Shown one piece after another: positions 27,249 through 35,493 of a DNA stretch of 64,000 nucleotides (the first letter of the stretch is position 1; every line of letters starts with the position of its first letter). This DNA is from Streptomyces sp. AP-93 (GTDB lineage Bacteria; Actinomycetota; Actinomycetes; Streptomycetales; Streptomycetaceae). Location of the stretch: contig NZ_JALGBX010000008.1 of the NCBI RefSeq assembly GCF_022808175.1, forward strand, positions 1 to 64,000. Direction: 5' to 3'. The translations under genes and the position numbers were made by a program. The notes beneath the pieces were generated by a model. It saw nothing but the letters and a program-made list of their open reading frames with translations, made no database searches and was not told the origin of the DNA.

Positions 27249-27773
27249 CTAGCGGCGCAGCCAGTCGCCGCCCGGGATCCGGGTGCCGGAGCGGGCCAGG
27301 TGGCGGGCCAGGGGCGGGGCGGCCAGGTAGACCCAGGCGCGGACCGGGGTGCCGTCGGGGCGCAGGGCTTCGCGGGCGGTGCGGTCGTAGATGTTGGCGG
27401 GGTGTCCGGGGCCCTCGTACTCCTCCAGCAGGTCGAGCGCCGCGAGGAGTTCCCCGTAGGCCCCGGGGGCCGGGGTGATCAGCTCTCCGGCTATGGCGGA
27501 GCCCGGGCGGTCCACGGCGTAGGGGTAGCCGGGGCCCTCGTACAGGGCCGCGTCCGGGAGGCGGGCGGGCTCCTCGGCGGCCGTGCGGCCACGCAGGAAG
27601 AGGTCGTGGTTGACCTCGCCGGGGCGCAGGGTGCCGTAGACGAAGAAGGGGAGCTCCTCCGCCTGCGGGACCGCCTGGGGAACCGTCTGGGGAACCACCG
27701 GCGGAACCGTCGGCGGAACCCTCTGCGGAACCGTTCCTTCGCCGTGGCCTTCCGGCCGATCGGCCGATGTCAT
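27249..27773 (-). CDS. Gamma-glutamylcyclotransferase-like (GGCT/AIG2) protein
   Basis: The 174-residue protein has the AIG2 fold signature FVYGTLRPGE (about residues 42-51), with the substrate-binding YGTLR loop, and a central LDLLEEYEGP that supplies the catalytic Glu region. Before the fold lies a low-complexity Val-Pro-Gln stretch (about 17-38). ATG 27773 has GAGGGAGG 6 bases upstream, which settles the start. The substrate could be a gamma-glutamyl amine or peptide; not determinable here. Confidence 0.83.
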   Translation of the reverse strand: MTSADRPEGHGEGTVPQRVPPTVPPVVPQTVPQAVPQAEELPFFVYGTLRPGEVNHDLFLRGRTAAEEPARLPDAALYEGPGYPYAVDRPGSAIAGELITPAPGAYGELLAALDLLEEYEGPGHPANIYDRTAREALRPDGTPVRAWVYLAAPPLARHLARSGTRIPGGDWLRR

Positions 27774-27976
27774 GCGGGCCTCCCTCGATTCAGGCTGAGC
27801 TGCGAGCCGGACTCCCACCGGCCGCGGGACGGGCCGAAAGTCCCGACTTCGGCCGCGGGAGCCCGCGTACGCACCGCCGTTACACAACCGCCCGGTCCCC
27901 GTGACCGGCGCCGTCTACCGTCAGTCTGCCTCCCCCGCACCCCGCCCTCCCCCACCACCCGACGGTTCTTTCCTCC

Positions 27977-28693
27977 ATGACTCGACCGACCCTCCGCAGC
28001 CTCGCCGCGGCCGCCCTGCTCTGCATCGGCCTCGGCCTCGGCGGCTGCGCCGCACCCGGGGGTCTCGGGCACGGCGAGGTCGCGCCGCCGGTGTCCTCCC
28101 AGCCCCGGCCGAAGCCGCTGTGGCCCTCCTGGACCGAGTCCCCGAGTTCCAGCGGTACGGCGGTGGCCGGCCGGGTGCCGCCGCCGCGGCCGCTCGACGG
28201 CGCCCTGGCCGTGGGGCCGGAGGGGATCGAGAAGGTCGACGTGATGGCCGTGCTCCGCGCGGACAAGACGATGAGGCGCTTCGGCGACGGGAAGAAGATC
28301 GAGGGCCCGGGCAAGGCCGGGGTACGGCCGGCCCGGTTCGCGGACCTGACGGGCGACGGGAAACCCGAGCTGATCGTCGCCGCCGACAGCCCGACCGGGC
28401 GTTCGGTGCTGAGCGTCTACACCGCGGCCGGCGGGAAGGTCGTCCCGATCCTGGCCACCAGCGGCAGGCGGATGAGCGCCGAGATCCTCGGCACCGACCT
28501 GCTGGTCCGCACCACCGACGACGACGGATCCGCGCACGACATCCGCTACCACTGGGACGGCCAGCGGATGAGCGTGCTCAGCGACGAGCACAAGTTCGGC
28601 AACGCCATCTCCGCCCCGGGCTCCGGCCAGTGCCCGGCCCCGCGGCCGACCGGCTCCGAAGCACCCGAACCCACGAACCGGGCCGCCCGGTGA
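27977..28693 (+). CDS. Lipoprotein coupled to a sensor kinase
   Basis: The 238-residue protein has a lipoprotein signal peptide with lipobox LGGC (Cys about 25). A Pro/Ser-rich linker is followed by a domain containing FADLTGDGKPELIVAADSP, which is an FG-GAP/VCBS-like calcium-binding beta-propeller blade motif. It would be anchored outside the membrane. The stop overlaps the kinase start by GTGA, so the two are made together. It resembles the logic of CseA-CseC, where a lipoprotein tunes a cell-envelope sensor kinase, although the sequences are not claimed to be orthologous. Confidence 0.75.
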   Translation: MTRPTLRSLAAAALLCIGLGLGGCAAPGGLGHGEVAPPVSSQPRPKPLWPSWTESPSSSGTAVAGRVPPPRPLDGALAVGPEGIEKVDVMAVLRADKTMRRFGDGKKIEGPGKAGVRPARFADLTGDGKPELIVAADSPTGRSVLSVYTAAGGKVVPILATSGRRMSAEILGTDLLVRTTDDDGSAHDIRYHWDGQRMSVLSDEHKFGNAISAPGSGQCPAPRPTGSEAPEPTNRAAR

Positions 28694-30012
28694 AGCGCAC
28701 CCTGCTCCGCTGCCGCCGCCTCCTGCACTCCCTCGGCCTGCGCTGGAAGATCGCCGTCCTGCTCGCCGTCGGCTGCTCGCTCGTCGCGCTCACCATCGGC
28801 ATCCTGATCCACGAGGCCCGCGCCGACCAAGTGGCCGACGCGGCGCGCAAGGGCGCCCTCGCGCAGCTCGTCCGGGTGCGGCAGGTCTACGAGCTCACGG
28901 GCCAGCTGGACTTCGACAAGGTCGGGGAGGCCGACGCGCGCCTCGACTGTCCGAGCCTGCCGGAGCCGCTGCGGCAGGCCGCCCTCTCCGGGCACCGCAC
29001 CACCTACCTCGACCTGGACGGCCTCCACCCGGCGGTGTGGGCCGCCCGGCCCGTCGGCGCCGACCAAGTGCTGTCCGTACGCCAGCCGCTGGCGGAGGAG
29101 CAGGCGGAACTGTGGGAACTGGACCAGAAGTTGATGGCCTTCGGGGTGGTCGTCGTCTCCCTCGCGGCGATCGGCGGAGCGGCGCTGGCCAGCCGGCTGA
29201 GCAAGGACCTGCGGTCCGCGGCCGAGACCGCCCGGCGGATCAGCACGGGTGAACTGGACGCACGGATAGGCCCGTCGGGCGTACCGGGGACGCGGAACGA
29301 GGTGGCCGAACTGTCCGCGGCGGTCGACACGATGGCGGCGAGCCTGCAGCGGCGGCTGGTGGCGGAGCAGCGGTTCACGGCGGACGTGGCGCACGAGCTG
29401 CGGACCCCGCTGACCGGGCTGCACACCGCCGCCGAACTGCTCCCTCCGGGGCGGCCCACCGAGCTGGTGCGCGACCGGGTCGCGGCCCTGCGCGGCCTGA
29501 CGGAGGACCTCCTGGAGGTGGCCCGGCTGGACGGGGACCGGGAGGTGGCCCAGCTGGACGTCCACCCCCTGGGGCCGCTGGTGGAAGAAGTCACCCGGCG
29601 TTCGGGGGTGGTGGAGGCACAGGTCCTGGGCGCCGCCGACGGCAGGACCTGCGTCCGCACGGACGTCCGGCGCCTCGAGCGCATCCTGACGAACCTGCTC
29701 GTCAACGCCCGAAGGCACGGCCGGGACCCGATCACCGTGACGGTGGCCGGGAACACGGTCACCGTCCGGGACCACGGTCCGGGCTTCCCGGAGACCCTGC
29801 TGCGGGACGGCCCGCAGCGATTCCTGACGGGCGCGGCCGAACGCGGCCAGGGCACCGGCCTGGGCCTGACCATCGCCCTGGGCCAGGCCCACGTCATCGG
29901 CGCCCGCATCACCCTCACCAACCCCACCCCCACCGGCGCCGCAGCCACCCTCACCCTCCCCCGCCCGGCCCCCACCACCCCCACCAGCCCTTCCAGCCCC
30001 GCCGGCGTTTGA
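28690..30012 (+). CDS. Orphan HAMP-type sensor histidine kinase
   Basis: The 440-residue kinase has two membrane spans (about 17-38 and 150-172) around a 110-residue extracytoplasmic sensor, a HAMP segment (SRLSKDLRSAAETARRISTGELDARI), phosphoacceptor DVAHELRTPLTG (His about 236) and an ATPase domain with N-box NLLVNARRHG, DHGPGF and GTGLGLTIA. The expected extra helix after the His box is short. No response regulator gene is adjacent. The last residues, SPSSPAGV, and the stop codon lie inside the 51-bp repeat, so the repeat has set the C-terminus. Confidence 0.87.
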   Translation: MKRTLLRCRRLLHSLGLRWKIAVLLAVGCSLVALTIGILIHEARADQVADAARKGALAQLVRVRQVYELTGQLDFDKVGEADARLDCPSLPEPLRQAALSGHRTTYLDLDGLHPAVWAARPVGADQVLSVRQPLAEEQAELWELDQKLMAFGVVVVSLAAIGGAALASRLSKDLRSAAETARRISTGELDARIGPSGVPGTRNEVAELSAAVDTMAASLQRRLVAEQRFTADVAHELRTPLTGLHTAAELLPPGRPTELVRDRVAALRGLTEDLLEVARLDGDREVAQLDVHPLGPLVEEVTRRSGVVEAQVLGAADGRTCVRTDVRRLERILTNLLVNARRHGRDPITVTVAGNTVTVRDHGPGFPETLLRDGPQRFLTGAAERGQGTGLGLTIALGQAHVIGARITLTNPTPTGAAATLTLPRPAPTTPTSPSSPAGV

Positions 30013-30142
30013 GGCGCGGGGCCCGGGGCGGAGCACAGCCCTTCCAGCCCCGCCGGCGTTCGAGGCGCGGGGCCCGGGGCGGAGCACAGCCCTTCCAGCC
30101 CCGCCGGCGTTTGAGGCGCGGGGTCCGGGGCGGAGCCCCGGG
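29986..30142. repeat. Three tandem copies of a 51-bp GC-rich palindromic repeat
   Basis: Units of 51 bases begin at 29986, 30037 and 30088 and differ by only a few bases. Each contains the block CCCCGCCGGCGTTTGAGGCG followed by a GGGGCCCGGGGCGGAGC-like block. The last copy ends in a GGGCGGAGCCCC self-complementary stretch. Related copies occur at 40167-40315 and 46432-46594. The first copy supplies the stop codon of the kinase. The rest of the 370-base gap to the next gene shows no other feature. Confidence 0.85.
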
Positions 30143-30383
30143 AAACGGAGAAAGGGCGGGGCGGGGACGGGCTCCGCGCAGCGGCGACCCGCAGCCGCAC
30201 CCGCGAGGCCACCGTCACCCGGACGGCGTGGCGCCCCACACACGCCCCCTCACCCAGCCCCACCTGCGACGACGCCCCCGTCAGCCCACCCCCCACCCCC
30301 AATCTGACACCACATCAGCAGGCGCAGGCCACCGCTCCCGGGTTACCTCGGAAACACGACCCCGTGTCCACAGGAGACCACCC

Positions 30384-30947
30384 ATGCGCCGACGCACCGC
30401 CCACGTGCTCACCGCCACCGCGCTGACCGCCGCCGCGTTCACCGGCCCGGTGGCCGGCGCGGTCGCCGCCGCGGACCTGGGCATGACGGGCTTCGGCATG
30501 ACGGGCTTCGCGGCCGGCGACTTCGCCCCGCTGGAGGTGTGGCCCAAGTCCGCCGCCCCCGGCACCACCGTCACGGTGAACACGAAGGCCTGCGGCAAGG
30601 GCAGTCACGCCGAGGGCGACGCCACCACCGTCGGGGGCGGCCGCTTCAAGCTGACCCCGGGCACCCACAAGGAGGTGGTCGTGGGGCAGTTCCAGGTCGC
30701 CCGCGGAACCCACCCCGGCACCCACTCGATCGGCGCCACCTGCGCGAACGGCAAGTTCGCCACCGGCGACCTGATCGTCACCGAGCACGACCGGGCCCCC
30801 CAGGGCCACGTGCGCACCGGGGTGGGCGGTGGCACGACCACCACCACCGACCCCGCCAAGATCGCGGCGGGAGTGGCAGTGCTGGCCGCCACCGCCGTCG
30901 GCGGTACCTGGTTCCTGCGTCGCCGGGCGAGCGGCACGCGGAACTGA
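30384..30947 (+). CDS. Secreted protein with C-terminal membrane anchor, sortase neighbour
   Basis: The 187-residue protein has a signal peptide ending near VAGAVAA, a short direct repeat (GMTGF twice), an immunoglobulin-like domain with two cysteines (KACGKG, GATCANG) and a C-terminal span AAGVAVLAATAVGGTWFLRRR. This is the shape of a cell-wall sorting substrate and it lies 137 bases before a class F sortase gene. However, no LPXTG or LAXTG pentapeptide is visible before the span; only GGGTTTTTDP. GGAG precedes the ATG. It may be a membrane-anchored partner rather than a substrate. Confidence 0.78.
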   Translation: MRRRTAHVLTATALTAAAFTGPVAGAVAAADLGMTGFGMTGFAAGDFAPLEVWPKSAAPGTTVTVNTKACGKGSHAEGDATTVGGGRFKLTPGTHKEVVVGQFQVARGTHPGTHSIGATCANGKFATGDLIVTEHDRAPQGHVRTGVGGGTTTTTDPAKIAAGVAVLAATAVGGTWFLRRRASGTRN

Positions 30948-31084
30948 CGGACGCCCACCGCGGCTCCGGCCGCGGTCCGACCGGTACCGTCCCCCGTCGC
31001 CCGCCCCGCGAGGTCCCCCCCGTTCGCGGGGCCGGGCGACGGCCAAGTCACCACGTCACCACGTCACCAAGCCGAGGGGGCCGC

Positions 31085-31762
31085 ATGGAGGCAGAGGCAC
31101 GCCGCGCCCGCGCCCGCGCCGGCGGGCTCGTCGCACTCGCCGCCTGCATCGGCGTCTGGCTCATCGGCAGCGGCTCCGGCGAGCCCGTCCGGCCCCCGTT
31201 GCCCTCCCCCGGCGAGGCGCTGAGCGCCCAGGCCCGGTTCCCCGGGGCCATCGCCGCGCTCCCCGGCTCACCGCCCACCCGGATCCGGATCCCGTCCCTC
31301 CGGGTGGACGCCCCGCTCACCGGGCTGGGGCTGCAGGCCGACGGCAGTCTCGAAGTACCGCCGCCCGCCCGCCGGGACCTGGCGGGCTGGTACCGCGAGG
31401 GCACCACTCCGGGCGCCACCGGCACGGCCGTCGTCGCCGGGCACGTGGACGACTCCTTCGGGCCCGCGGTCTTCTACCACCTCGGCGCGCTGCGCCGGGG
31501 GGCCCAGATCGAGATCGCCCGCGCTGATGGACGTACGGCCGTGTTCACCGTCCACGCGGTGGAGGTCTACGACGCCAGGGCCTTCCCCGACTCCCGCGTC
31601 TACGGGTCGTCACCGCGCGCCGAGCTCCGTGTCATCACCTGCGGCGGGGGCTTCTCCCCGCGCACCGGCTACCAGGGCAACGTGGTCGTCTTCGCCCACC
31701 TGACGGGCACGTATGAGACGGGCACGGCCAAGGCGGCCACGGCCACGGCCCAGACCGGCTAG
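31085..31762 (+). CDS. Class F sortase
   Basis: A 225-residue extracytoplasmic transpeptidase. It has one N-terminal membrane span (about 12-30), a Pro-rich linker and the sortase beta-barrel with catalytic H120 (AVVAGHVDD), C186 (ELRVITCGGGF) and R193 (SPRTGYQGN). The pattern VITC and the compact size fit the actinobacterial class F. GAGGGGG lies before ATG 31085. Its neighbour upstream is a secreted anchored protein. The substrate motif is not evident. Confidence 0.87.
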   Translation: MEAEARRARARAGGLVALAACIGVWLIGSGSGEPVRPPLPSPGEALSAQARFPGAIAALPGSPPTRIRIPSLRVDAPLTGLGLQADGSLEVPPPARRDLAGWYREGTTPGATGTAVVAGHVDDSFGPAVFYHLGALRRGAQIEIARADGRTAVFTVHAVEVYDARAFPDSRVYGSSPRAELRVITCGGGFSPRTGYQGNVVVFAHLTGTYETGTAKAATATAQTG

Positions 31763-32343
31763 GCCGTGCCGGTGCGGACGACGGCCTGGTCGCCGTGAGG
31801 TCCGAACAGGTGCAGGATCTCCACCACCTCGCCCTCGGCGGGGCCGAACCAGTGGGGTTCACCGGTGTCGAACTCGGCGACCTCGCCGGGGCGCAGGGTC
31901 AGGCTCCGCTCGCCGATGACGAGGTGGAGCTCGCCGGCGAGCACGTAGAGCCACTCGTAGCCGGCGTGGGTCACCCGTTTCGGTTCCCGGTACGCGAGCA
32001 CCTGCTTGAAGACCTGGACCCGGCCCGGGTACTGCGTCAGGGGGACCAGGACGCTCCCGCGGTCCCGGCGGCGGGGCGTGAGGTGGACGCGCGCGTCACC
32101 GGTGACCGGGGCCGCCACGAGCTGGTCCAGGGCCACGCGGTGGGTTCGCGCGAGGGGGAGGAGCAGTTCGAGCGTCGGGCGCCGTTTGCCCGACTCCAGG
32201 CGGGAGAGCGTGCTCACGGAGATCCCGGTGGCCTCGGAGAGGGCCTCCAGGGTGAGGCCCCGCTCGCGCCGCAGCGCCCGTAGCCGCGGGCCGATGGCGT
32301 CGAGGGTCCGGGCGAGTTCGGCGCGTTCGGCATCGCTGTCCAT
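31759..32343 (-). CDS. XRE-family transcriptional regulator with cupin sensor domain
   Basis: A 194-residue regulator: helix-turn-helix at about 18-72 (RRERGLTLEALSEATGISVSTLSRLESG) and a C-terminal cupin at about 110-190 (VTHAGYEWLYVLAGELHLVIG, GEVAEFDTGEPHWF). Such proteins bind a small ligand in the cupin and regulate neighbouring genes. It is divergent from the exporter at 32459, with a candidate operator between, and is probably its regulator. The stop overlaps the sortase stop by 4 bases. Confidence 0.87.
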   Translation of the reverse strand: MDSDAERAELARTLDAIGPRLRALRRERGLTLEALSEATGISVSTLSRLESGKRRPTLELLLPLARTHRVALDQLVAAPVTGDARVHLTPRRRDRGSVLVPLTQYPGRVQVFKQVLAYREPKRVTHAGYEWLYVLAGELHLVIGERSLTLRPGEVAEFDTGEPHWFGPAEGEVVEILHLFGPHGDQAVVRTGTA

Positions 32344-32351
32344 GGGGCCAT

Positions 32352-32368
32352 TTTGCGGTATCGGCAAA
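32352..32368. promoter_or_regulatory. Candidate operator between XRE regulator and exporter
   Basis: TTTGC at 32352-32356 and GCAAA at 32364-32368 form a perfect inverted repeat with a 7-base spacer in otherwise GC-rich DNA. It is 9-25 bases from the regulator start and 91 bases from the exporter start, so it could serve both. Confidence 0.45.
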
Positions 32369-32458
32369 TTTCCTGGGCCGCGGCCGTCCCCCGGTCCGAG
32401 CATGGGCCGACATCAGGAGCAGCCGGCCGGCAGGCCGTCGCGGACCGAAGGCGGACCC

Positions 32459-33871
32459 ATGACCACGACGATCCCGGCCGGGACGGCAGCGGCGCCCGGG
32501 CCCGCCCTCGGCCCGCGCCGCCGGTGGACGGTACTGGCCGTCTGCGCGCTGAGCATGTTCCTCATCGGAGTGGACACCACCATCGTCAACGTGGGCCTGC
32601 CCGCGATCGGACGCGGCCTGGGGGTGGGCACCCGCGGTCTGGAATGGGTCGTGGACGCCTACACCGTGGTCCTGGCCAGCCTCCTCATCGCCTCCGGCTC
32701 CCTCGCGGACCGCTTCGGACGCCGTCGCGTGTTCCGGTGCGGGCTGACCGTCTTCGGTCTCGCCTCCCTCGCCTGCGCCCTCGCGCCGTCGCTCGGCTTC
32801 CTCGTTGCGGCGCGGGCCGTCCAGGGGGTCGGGGCCTCGATGCTGAGCCCGGTGGCCCTGGCGATCGTGGTCAACGCGATGCCCGACCCGGGGGAGCGGG
32901 CCCGGGCCATCGGCATATGGGCCTCCGTCTTCGGGCTCAGCATGGCCGCGGGCCCGGTCGTCGGCGGGGCCCTCATCGCGGCCTTCGGCTGGCGGTCGGT
33001 GTTCTGGATCAACGCCCCGGTGGTCGTCGGCGCGCTCGTCCTGGTCGCGATGTTCGTGCCGGAGTCCCGCGGCCAGCGCGCCCGACGGCTCGATCTGCCC
33101 GGCCAGCTGCTCCTCACGACCGCCCTGTGCGTCTCGGTCGGCGTCCTGATCGAAGGCCCCCGCATCGGCTGGTCCTCCCCCTCGGCCCTGGCCTGCTACG
33201 CCGTCGTCGCGGCGGCGGCGACGGCCTTCGTCCGGGTCGAGCTCCGCCGGACCGAGCCCCTGATCGACCTCGGACTGTTCCGGCGGCCGCCCTTCGCCTC
33301 GGCGGTACTGGGCGCGGTGGCGGTGTTCGCCGCACTGAGCGTGAGCCTGCTGCTCACCACCCTGTACCTGCAGAACGCCCGCGGCTGGACCCCGCTCGCG
33401 GCCGGTGCGGCGACCCTGCCCATGGCGCTCGGGGCGACCGTGTGCGCTCCGTGGTCCGGCAGCCTGACGGGGCGCCTCGGGCCTCGGCGTCCGCTGCTCC
33501 TCGCGGGCGGCTTCACCGCGGCGGGCGGGCTCTGCCTGGTGGACCTGGGCCCGGACACGAGCGTGCCGCTGCTCCTGCTGGCCCACCTGCTCATCGGCAT
33601 CGGGTTCGGCTTCGCCAACGCCCCGCTCACCCATACCGCGGTCGGCGGACTGCCGCCGTCCCGCGCCGGTGTGGCCGGGGCCGTCACCTCCACCGCCCGC
33701 CAGGTCGGATCGGCCGTCGGCATCGCCGTCGCGGGGGCACTGGCCGCGGGCGCCGGCCCCGAAGGCCTCGCCCGGGCGTCCCGGCCGGGCTGGCTGCTCG
33801 TGACGGCCTGCGGACTGTTCCTCTGCGTGGTGGCCCGGGCCTCCGGGGGCGCTCCCGAAGAGACGGCCTAG
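32459..33871 (+). CDS. MFS drug exporter, DHA2 (EmrB/QacA-like) family
   Basis: The 470-residue transporter has about 14 membrane spans. Motifs are the DHA2 start MFLIGVDTTIVNVGLPAIG, motif A DRFGRRRVF between spans 2 and 3, and motif C SMAAGPVVGGALI in span 5. Proton-coupled export of a hydrophobic compound or antibiotic is expected. It is divergent from the XRE-cupin regulator. ATG 32459 has a GAAGG-containing stretch upstream. Confidence 0.9.
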   Translation: MTTTIPAGTAAAPGPALGPRRRWTVLAVCALSMFLIGVDTTIVNVGLPAIGRGLGVGTRGLEWVVDAYTVVLASLLIASGSLADRFGRRRVFRCGLTVFGLASLACALAPSLGFLVAARAVQGVGASMLSPVALAIVVNAMPDPGERARAIGIWASVFGLSMAAGPVVGGALIAAFGWRSVFWINAPVVVGALVLVAMFVPESRGQRARRLDLPGQLLLTTALCVSVGVLIEGPRIGWSSPSALACYAVVAAAATAFVRVELRRTEPLIDLGLFRRPPFASAVLGAVAVFAALSVSLLLTTLYLQNARGWTPLAAGAATLPMALGATVCAPWSGSLTGRLGPRRPLLLAGGFTAAGGLCLVDLGPDTSVPLLLLAHLLIGIGFGFANAPLTHTAVGGLPPSRAGVAGAVTSTARQVGSAVGIAVAGALAAGAGPEGLARASRPGWLLVTACGLFLCVVARASGGAPEETA

Positions 33872-33890
33872 CCGAGGAGACGGCCCGGCC

Positions 33891-33924
33891 GAAGAGGCCG
33901 CCTGGGCGAAGAGGCCGCCTGGGC
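33891..33924. repeat. 17-bp tandem duplication between convergent stops
   Basis: GAAGAGGCCGCCTGGGC occurs twice in a row (33891 and 33908). Flanking copies of GAGACGGCCTA lie at the stop codons of both converging genes (about 33859 and 33929), which suggests the intergenic region grew by local duplication. Confidence 0.65.
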
Positions 33925-33936
33925 GAAGGAGACGGC

Positions 33937-34449
33937 CTACGCGGGCACCGCGTACCAGCGGCGGTGGACGTACGGCTCGACGCACAGGACCGCGACGCCC
34001 GCCACGGCTCCCACCAGGAGCGAGGTCCAGCCGCCCCCGGCGACCAGCGCACCGGCGCAGGCGGCGGCCACGACCAGCGGCCGGGCCAGGGTCAGCGGGC
34101 CGAGCCCGACGACCATGGCGAGGGTGCTGGCCCGGTACGGCAGCGCGAAGTAGGCGGCGAGCGAGAGCCCGACGGTGAGGGCGTAGGCCGCGAGCGGGAC
34201 GAGGAAGCCGATGCCGCCGTCGGCGAGGGTCCCGTACACCCGGTCGGTGTCCTCGGCGAGCAGCAGGACGGCGCCGGCCGTGAGGGCGGGGGCGAGCAGC
34301 AGGACGGAGCCGACCGCCAGTCCGCGCAGGGAGGCGCGCAGGACGGCGCGGTGCTTGCGGATCCGGGCGTCCCGGCCGGCGTAGGCGCGGAAGCCGCTGA
34401 ACGCCGCGTCGGCGAGGCCGAGGGCGGCGAGCGGCAGGACCGGGTTCAT
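33937..34449 (-). CDS. Polytopic membrane protein of unknown family
   Basis: The 170-residue protein has about four or five membrane spans. It starts MNPVLPLAALGLADAAFSGFRAYAGRDARIRKH; the DAAFSGFRAYAGRDARI segment recurs in actinobacterial membrane proteins of unknown role. Its start overlaps the methyltransferase stop (ATGA), so the two are coupled, and the methyltransferase could act on a lipid or membrane-bound substrate that this protein handles. That link is inference. Confidence 0.68.
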   Translation of the reverse strand: MNPVLPLAALGLADAAFSGFRAYAGRDARIRKHRAVLRASLRGLAVGSVLLLAPALTAGAVLLLAEDTDRVYGTLADGGIGFLVPLAAYALTVGLSLAAYFALPYRASTLAMVVGLGPLTLARPLVVAAACAGALVAGGGWTSLLVGAVAGVAVLCVEPYVHRRWYAVPA

Positions 34450-35444
34450 CGCGCGGCCCCGGAGGCGGACGCGGAGGCGGAGGCGGACCAGGCCGCGGCG
34501 TCGTGCCCCGGCGGTCCGCCGCGGGTCAGGTGCTCCGCGCCCACGAGCCGGCGGGAGGCACGGCCGAGGGCCTGGCGCAGCGGGTCCTCCAGGTAGGGGC
34601 GGATGCCGAGGACCGGGCGCAGGGTGGTGCAGAAGGGGTTGGACAGGCCCCGGGGTTCGTAGAGCAGCGGCCGGATGCCGGGTACGGTCGCGGCGCGCAG
34701 CAGGGTCTCGTCCGAGTGGGCGCGCCGGGCGGAGACGACCCCGTCGTGGCGGCCGAGCGGATGGCGCATCCGGGCGCGGTGGAACATCCAGGCGCCCACG
34801 GGTGCCAGCCGGGTGGCGGCGATGTCGAAGTGGCAGAAGGCGAGTGCCTGGGAGTCGGCCTGCGCCTCGAAGAAATCCGCGAGCGCGGGGCCGCGGAAGT
34901 GGTGGAGCACTCCGGTGGAGACGTAGACGGTGGCGACCTCCGGGAGGTCGAAGGCGTTGCCGTGGACGAACCGGCAGTCGAGTCCCTCGGCGCGGGCCAG
35001 CCGGTCGGCCTCGGCGACGAGCGCGGCGTCGAGGTCGACGCCGATCAGCTCGACGTTCGGGCCGAGCGCGCCGGTGGACGCCAGCCAGCGGACGAGGTAG
35101 CCGAGCCCGGATCCGATGTCGACCAGACGGAACCGGCCGCGGCGGCCCGCGATCTCGCGGATGGCCTCGAACAGCGGGTCCAGTACGTGCACCAGCCGCT
35201 CCCCGATGCGCAGTTCCTCGCTGAGCCGCTGCAGCTCGGTGTGGACGCCGATCATCAGGCGGTCCACGGCGAGCGGGTCGAGCACGTCGTCCGGCCCGGC
35301 CGGCAGCCCGGCGGCGATCCGGGCGCCGCGCGGATCCCCCGCCTCGTGGAGCCGGCGGACCACATCACCCCGGCGCACCGGCAGTCGCGCCCCGCTGAGC
35401 GGATCGGTGACGGTGATCAGGTCGGATATCTCAAGGTGGGGCAC
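34446..35444 (-). CDS. Class I SAM-dependent methyltransferase
   Basis: The 332-residue protein has a Rossmann methyltransferase core with motif I LVDIGSGLGYLVRWLAS, acidic motif II IGVDLDAAL and the VSTGVLHHF motif IV region. An N-terminal helical domain of about 100 residues precedes it and an Ala-Ser repeat (ASASASAS) ends it. The substrate is not evident. It is the first gene of a two-gene operon with a membrane protein. The GTG start is at 35444. Confidence 0.82.
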   Translation of the reverse strand: MPHLEISDLITVTDPLSGARLPVRRGDVVRRLHEAGDPRGARIAAGLPAGPDDVLDPLAVDRLMIGVHTELQRLSEELRIGERLVHVLDPLFEAIREIAGRRGRFRLVDIGSGLGYLVRWLASTGALGPNVELIGVDLDAALVAEADRLARAEGLDCRFVHGNAFDLPEVATVYVSTGVLHHFRGPALADFFEAQADSQALAFCHFDIAATRLAPVGAWMFHRARMRHPLGRHDGVVSARRAHSDETLLRAATVPGIRPLLYEPRGLSNPFCTTLRPVLGIRPYLEDPLRQALGRASRRLVGAEHLTRGGPPGHDAAAWSASASASASGAAR

Positions 35445-35493
35445 GTCGGCAACTTTATCCCCCGGCGGCGGACCTGCCCATGCGCGTCCCGGA

